Source: an uncultured bacterium
GTDB taxonomy: Bacteria > Bacillota > Clostridia > Lachnospirales > Lachnospiraceae
DNA length: 7,570 nt
Reading direction: 5' to 3'
Assembly: GCA_947088515.1 (NCBI GenBank)
Contig: CAMUHA010000167.1
Span: forward strand, 1 to 7,570
How positions within the stretch are numbered: position 1 is the stretch's first letter; every line of letters starts with the position of its first letter. The position numbers and the translations under genes were made by a program. Under the pieces are notes generated by a model. It did no database searches and was not told the origin of the DNA. It worked only from the letters and a program-made list of their open reading frames with translations. Positions 5,145 to 7,570 of the stretch are shown here, one piece after another.

Positions 5145-7232
5145 CTACGAAACCAGAATATATACACTCCGCGCCGGTATTCTTACCTTATTTTCCGCCA
5201 TCCGCTCCATTCCGTATTTGCCCGGCATACAGGCAGGCAGATATTTTCCGCTGGTATCAACCGCCATATACCAGCCCTTTCCTTCCATCAAAGAGGGAAG
5301 TTCAAATTCCTGTTCCTCCCAATACACATTGACCGCCAGACATACAATATCATCTTCTGTATTTTCCTCATTCCGTCCTGCATAGATTACCCGAAGCACT
5401 CTGGAATATTCACTTATGCCAGATACCTGCATTTCCGGAAAGCCGCACTCACTGTGTCCCGAAAAGCGGCGAAGCACCGGGTGTTCTCTGCGGAATGCTG
5501 TCATATATCTGCAGAAATCATAATGCTTTTTATTCTTTGCCTTATCCTCCCAGTTCAGCCAAGAGATTTCATTGTCCTGGCAGTAGGCATTATTATTGCC
5601 TTTCTGGGAATTTAAAAATTCATCCCCGGCAAAAAACATAGGCGTCCCTCTGCTGCACATCAGCACTGCAAACGCATTCATGGCAAGACGTCTGCGCAGG
5701 GCAAGAACCTCCTCATCCTTCGTTTCGCCCTCCACGCCACAGTTCCAGCTCCGGTTATCATCACTGCCGTCTGTATTATTCCAGCCATTTGCCTCATTGT
5801 GCTTCTGATTATAAGAATATAAATCCCACAAGGTAAACCCATCATGGCAGGTAATAAAATTAACGGAAGCATTGCTTCCCCTGCATTTGGGGTTATAAAT
5901 ATCCGCCGAGCCTGTTATCCTCTTTGCGGCAATTTCCCACATGCCATAATCACCTTTCAGGAAGTTGCGCATGTCATCCCGATACCTGCCATTCCACTCC
6001 GCCCACCGGTTCCAGGAGGGGAAGCTTCCCACCTGATACAGCCCCCCGGCGTCCCAGGCCTCCGCAATCAGCTTCACATTCCCCAAAATCGGATCAAAAG
6101 CAAGGCTCTGCAAAAGAGGCGGCTTACTCATAGGAGAACCGTCCTCATTCCGTCCCAGAATGGTTGCAAGGTCAAACCGGAACCCATCTATATGATAAAC
6201 AGTGGTCCAATACCTTAGACACTCAAGGATCATCTGATGGACAATAGGATGATTACAATTTAGCGTATTACCGCACCCGCTAAAATTGTAATAACTGCCC
6301 TCCGGCGTCAGCATATAATAAATATTGTTGTCAAATCCTTTAAAGGAAAAGCATTTTCCCATCTCATTGCCTTCCGCCGTATGGTTAAATACCACATCCA
6401 GAATACACTCAATTCCATTCTCATGAAGGGCACGGATTAATTCTTTCAGTTCCGTTCCTTCCCTGTTGTATTCCCGGCCTGCCGTATAAGAGCTGTTGGG
6501 GGCAAAAAAGCTGACTGTATTATACCCCCAGTAATCCATTACCGGTTTTCCATCCACCATCCGGTAATCCTTCATTTCATCAAACTCAAAAATCGGCATC
6601 AGCTCCACCGCGTTAACGCCAAGCTCCTTTAAATAAGGTATCTTTTCCTTAATGCCTGCAAAAGTCCCCGGATGCTTCGCCCCAGAAGAATAATGTTGGG
6701 TAAAACCCCTCACGTGCATCTCATATATCACCAGGTCTTCCATGGGCGTAAGGGGCTGAGTATACTCCCTCCAGTCAAAATCATCCTTAACCACTCTTGC
6801 CTTATAAGCAATCCCCTCTTTATGCGGCGTTCCCCACACACGCTGTCCCGCCACCGCCTTGGCATAAATATCAAGCAGCACATTCCTTTTATCAAACAGC
6901 AGTCCTTCCTTTGGCGCATAGGGGCCATCCATACGGTAGGCATACTCAAAATCATAAATATTAAGCCCAAACACAATCATGGAATAAACTTTTCCTATTT
7001 TGTAGTTTTCCGGGAACTTAAGCACAGCAAAAGGCTCTTCCTCCGTACGCCTGAACAAAAGCAGTTCACAGGAAGTCGCCCCATAAGAATACACCGTAAA
7101 ATTCACCCCGCAGGGTATCGCCGTAGCTCCGTTAATATCATACATTCCTGTACGGACCTCATACCCGTTTATCACATCCATTGGCACCATATGAATTCTG
7201 CTCATGGGAGCAATGATTTTGTTACTGTCCAT
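5145..7232 (-). CDS. glgX: Glycogen debranching enzyme GlgX / isoamylase-type, GH13_11
   Basis: A 695-residue cytoplasmic enzyme that cleaves alpha-1,6 branch points of glycogen or limit dextrins. A CBM48-like N-terminal beta domain spans roughly residues 20-120 (FTVYSYGATSCELLLF, YAYRMDGPYAPKEG). The GH13 barrel follows, with VIYEMHVRGFT, DVVFNH (279-284), GFRFDLA with nucleophile D354, LIAEAWDAGG with acid/base E391, and TCHDGFTLWDL with D464. These align with E. coli GlgX D336, E371 and D443 from memory. The C-terminal domain begins after GTPMFFAGDEF and NNNAYCQDNEISWLNW, both GlgX hallmarks. The length matches the family (about 660-720). Start: the ATG at 7232 has GGAGG (7240-7244) seven bases upstream; the TTG at 7238 is only one base from that site and is rejected. 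All catalytic residues are intact. The FliB-like gene follows 54 bases downstream. No other glycogen gene is in the window. Confidence 0.95.
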   Translation of the reverse strand: MDSNKIIAPMSRIHMVPMDVINGYEVRTGMYDINGATAIPCGVNFTVYSYGATSCELLLFRRTEEEPFAVLKFPENYKIGKVYSMIVFGLNIYDFEYAYRMDGPYAPKEGLLFDKRNVLLDIYAKAVAGQRVWGTPHKEGIAYKARVVKDDFDWREYTQPLTPMEDLVIYEMHVRGFTQHYSSGAKHPGTFAGIKEKIPYLKELGVNAVELMPIFEFDEMKDYRMVDGKPVMDYWGYNTVSFFAPNSSYTAGREYNREGTELKELIRALHENGIECILDVVFNHTAEGNEMGKCFSFKGFDNNIYYMLTPEGSYYNFSGCGNTLNCNHPIVHQMILECLRYWTTVYHIDGFRFDLATILGRNEDGSPMSKPPLLQSLAFDPILGNVKLIAEAWDAGGLYQVGSFPSWNRWAEWNGRYRDDMRNFLKGDYGMWEIAAKRITGSADIYNPKCRGSNASVNFITCHDGFTLWDLYSYNQKHNEANGWNNTDGSDDNRSWNCGVEGETKDEEVLALRRRLAMNAFAVLMCSRGTPMFFAGDEFLNSQKGNNNAYCQDNEISWLNWEDKAKNKKHYDFCRYMTAFRREHPVLRRFSGHSECGFPEMQVSGISEYSRVLRVIYAGRNEENTEDDIVCLAVNVYWEEQEFELPSLMEGKGWYMAVDTSGKYLPACMPGKYGMERMAENKVRIPARSVYILVS

Positions 7233-7239
7233 ATCCAAT

Positions 7240-7244
7240 CCTCC
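7240..7244 (-). promoter_or_regulatory. Ribosome binding site that fixes the glgX start
   Basis: GGAGG seven bases before the ATG at 7232 on the minus strand. The TTG two codons upstream would be one base away, too close to be used. Confidence 0.85.
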
Positions 7245-7270
7245 GTATTTACCGCTGCGTCTTTTTAATA

Positions 7271-7288
7271 CTTATAGCCGGCCATAAG
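7271..7288. promoter_or_regulatory. Palindrome in the glgX leader, possible operator
   Basis: CTTATAGCCGGCCATAAG is an 18-base palindrome with one mismatched pair and a central CG, the form common for LacI/GalR-family operators. It lies about 40 bases before the glgX ATG and about 80 downstream of the best promoter candidate. It does not resemble the AAC-WTTT-GTT palindromes of the mannoside region, so a different regulator would bind it. Confidence 0.4.
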
Positions 7289-7374
7289 CCCTTATCCAGA
7301 CGTCCGCTGTTTTTATTGACTTTTTAACCAGCCTGCACCCATGCCGGTTATTTACTTCCATCTTCCATACTGTA

Positions 7375-7403
7375 ATTATAAACCTGATAATATGATTTTA
7401 CCA
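7375..7403 (-). promoter_or_regulatory. Candidate glgX promoter
   Basis: A perfect -10 TATAAT (7375-7380) on the minus strand, 17-base spacer, and a weak -35 TGGTAA (7398-7403, three of six). The surroundings are AT-rich. Expected start near 7368, giving a leader of about 135 nt. Confidence 0.4.
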
Positions 7404-7570
7404 GATATTATCCTTCTAAGCCATGGAAATCGGTTTTGGAACACAATAATTGCTTTATACTTCTTTGTATTTTTGTTTTTCGGTATGCTGCTTGTCCCTT
7501 CATATGGCATTAAATAAGGGGCTATCGGGAAATAGATAGCTCTACACAGGGGCAGGTGTGATTCATATGA
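7404..7570. other. Intergenic stretch upstream of glgX, nothing recognised
   Basis: AT-rich DNA with no recognisable gene. A weak hairpin (GCTATC 7521-7526 pairing with GATAGC 7535-7540, eight-base loop) has no T-run on either strand. A minus-strand frame is open from the window edge to a TAA at 7376-7378 (64 codons) but resembles no family I know; it could be the tail of an upstream gene or chance. Confidence 0.4.

Noticed and set aside
5844..6218. A 124-codon plus-strand open frame inside glgX
   Set aside because: Antisense to the glgX catalytic region, which carries all expected motifs; no ribosome site or recognisable domain.
6672..7268. A 198-codon open frame on the plus strand
   Set aside because: It lies antisense to the well-supported glgX N-terminal region, and its translation resembles no family I know.
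7521..7540. GCTATC/GATAGC hairpin as a terminator of an upstream gene
   Set aside because: Six-base stem with an eight-base loop and no T-run on either side.
7376..7570. Minus-strand frame open for 64 codons from the right window edge
   Set aside because: No recognisable protein; internal ATGs lack ribosome sites. A 64-codon open frame is not improbable in AT-rich DNA over six frames. Sequence to the right would settle whether it is a gene tail.

Overview
The window looks like chromosomal DNA from a low-to-mid GC Gram-positive anaerobe, most likely a gut Clostridia/Lachnospiraceae-type bacterium. This is inferred from strong GGAGG ribosome binding sites, very AT-rich intergenic DNA, and the protein families present (GH130 phosphorylase, Ams1-type GH38 mannosidase, LacI regulator, FliB-like protein, GlgX). 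No species can be assigned. There are no RNA genes, mobile elements or CRISPR arrays.

Layout. Bases 1-2475 (minus strand) hold a mannoside catabolic operon. A GH130 mannoside phosphorylase comes first, and an alpha-mannosidase of family GH38 follows 70 bases downstream and runs off the left edge. A divergent regulatory region occupies 2476-2900. A LacI-family regulator is read rightward (2901-3914) and ends in a clear intrinsic terminator. Converging on it from the right are a FliB-like cysteine-rich protein (3948-5090) and, upstream of that, a glycogen debranching enzyme (5145-7232). The last 338 bases are mostly noncoding and hold the probable glgX promoter and a palindrome.

How the genes fit together. 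Neither mannoside enzyme shows a signal peptide in the visible sequence. They probably degrade imported oligosaccharides in the cytoplasm: GH38 removes alpha-mannose and GH130 phosphorolyses the beta-1,4-mannosyl linkage to mannose 1-phosphate. That pair suits N-glycan-type or alpha-decorated beta-mannoside substrates. No transporter lies in the window.

The most interesting part is the divergent region. Three palindromes share the core AAC(A/T)TTTGTT. One sits seven bases downstream of the -10 box of the putative mannosidase promoter, one in exactly the same place at the lacI promoter, and the third just upstream of the lacI -35 box. This suggests one LacI-type protein represses both directions. 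These sites lack the central CG usual for LacI-family operators, and the regulator has an unusual recognition helix and no recognisable hinge-helix motif, which may be linked. The families themselves are known; I do not see a clearly new system.
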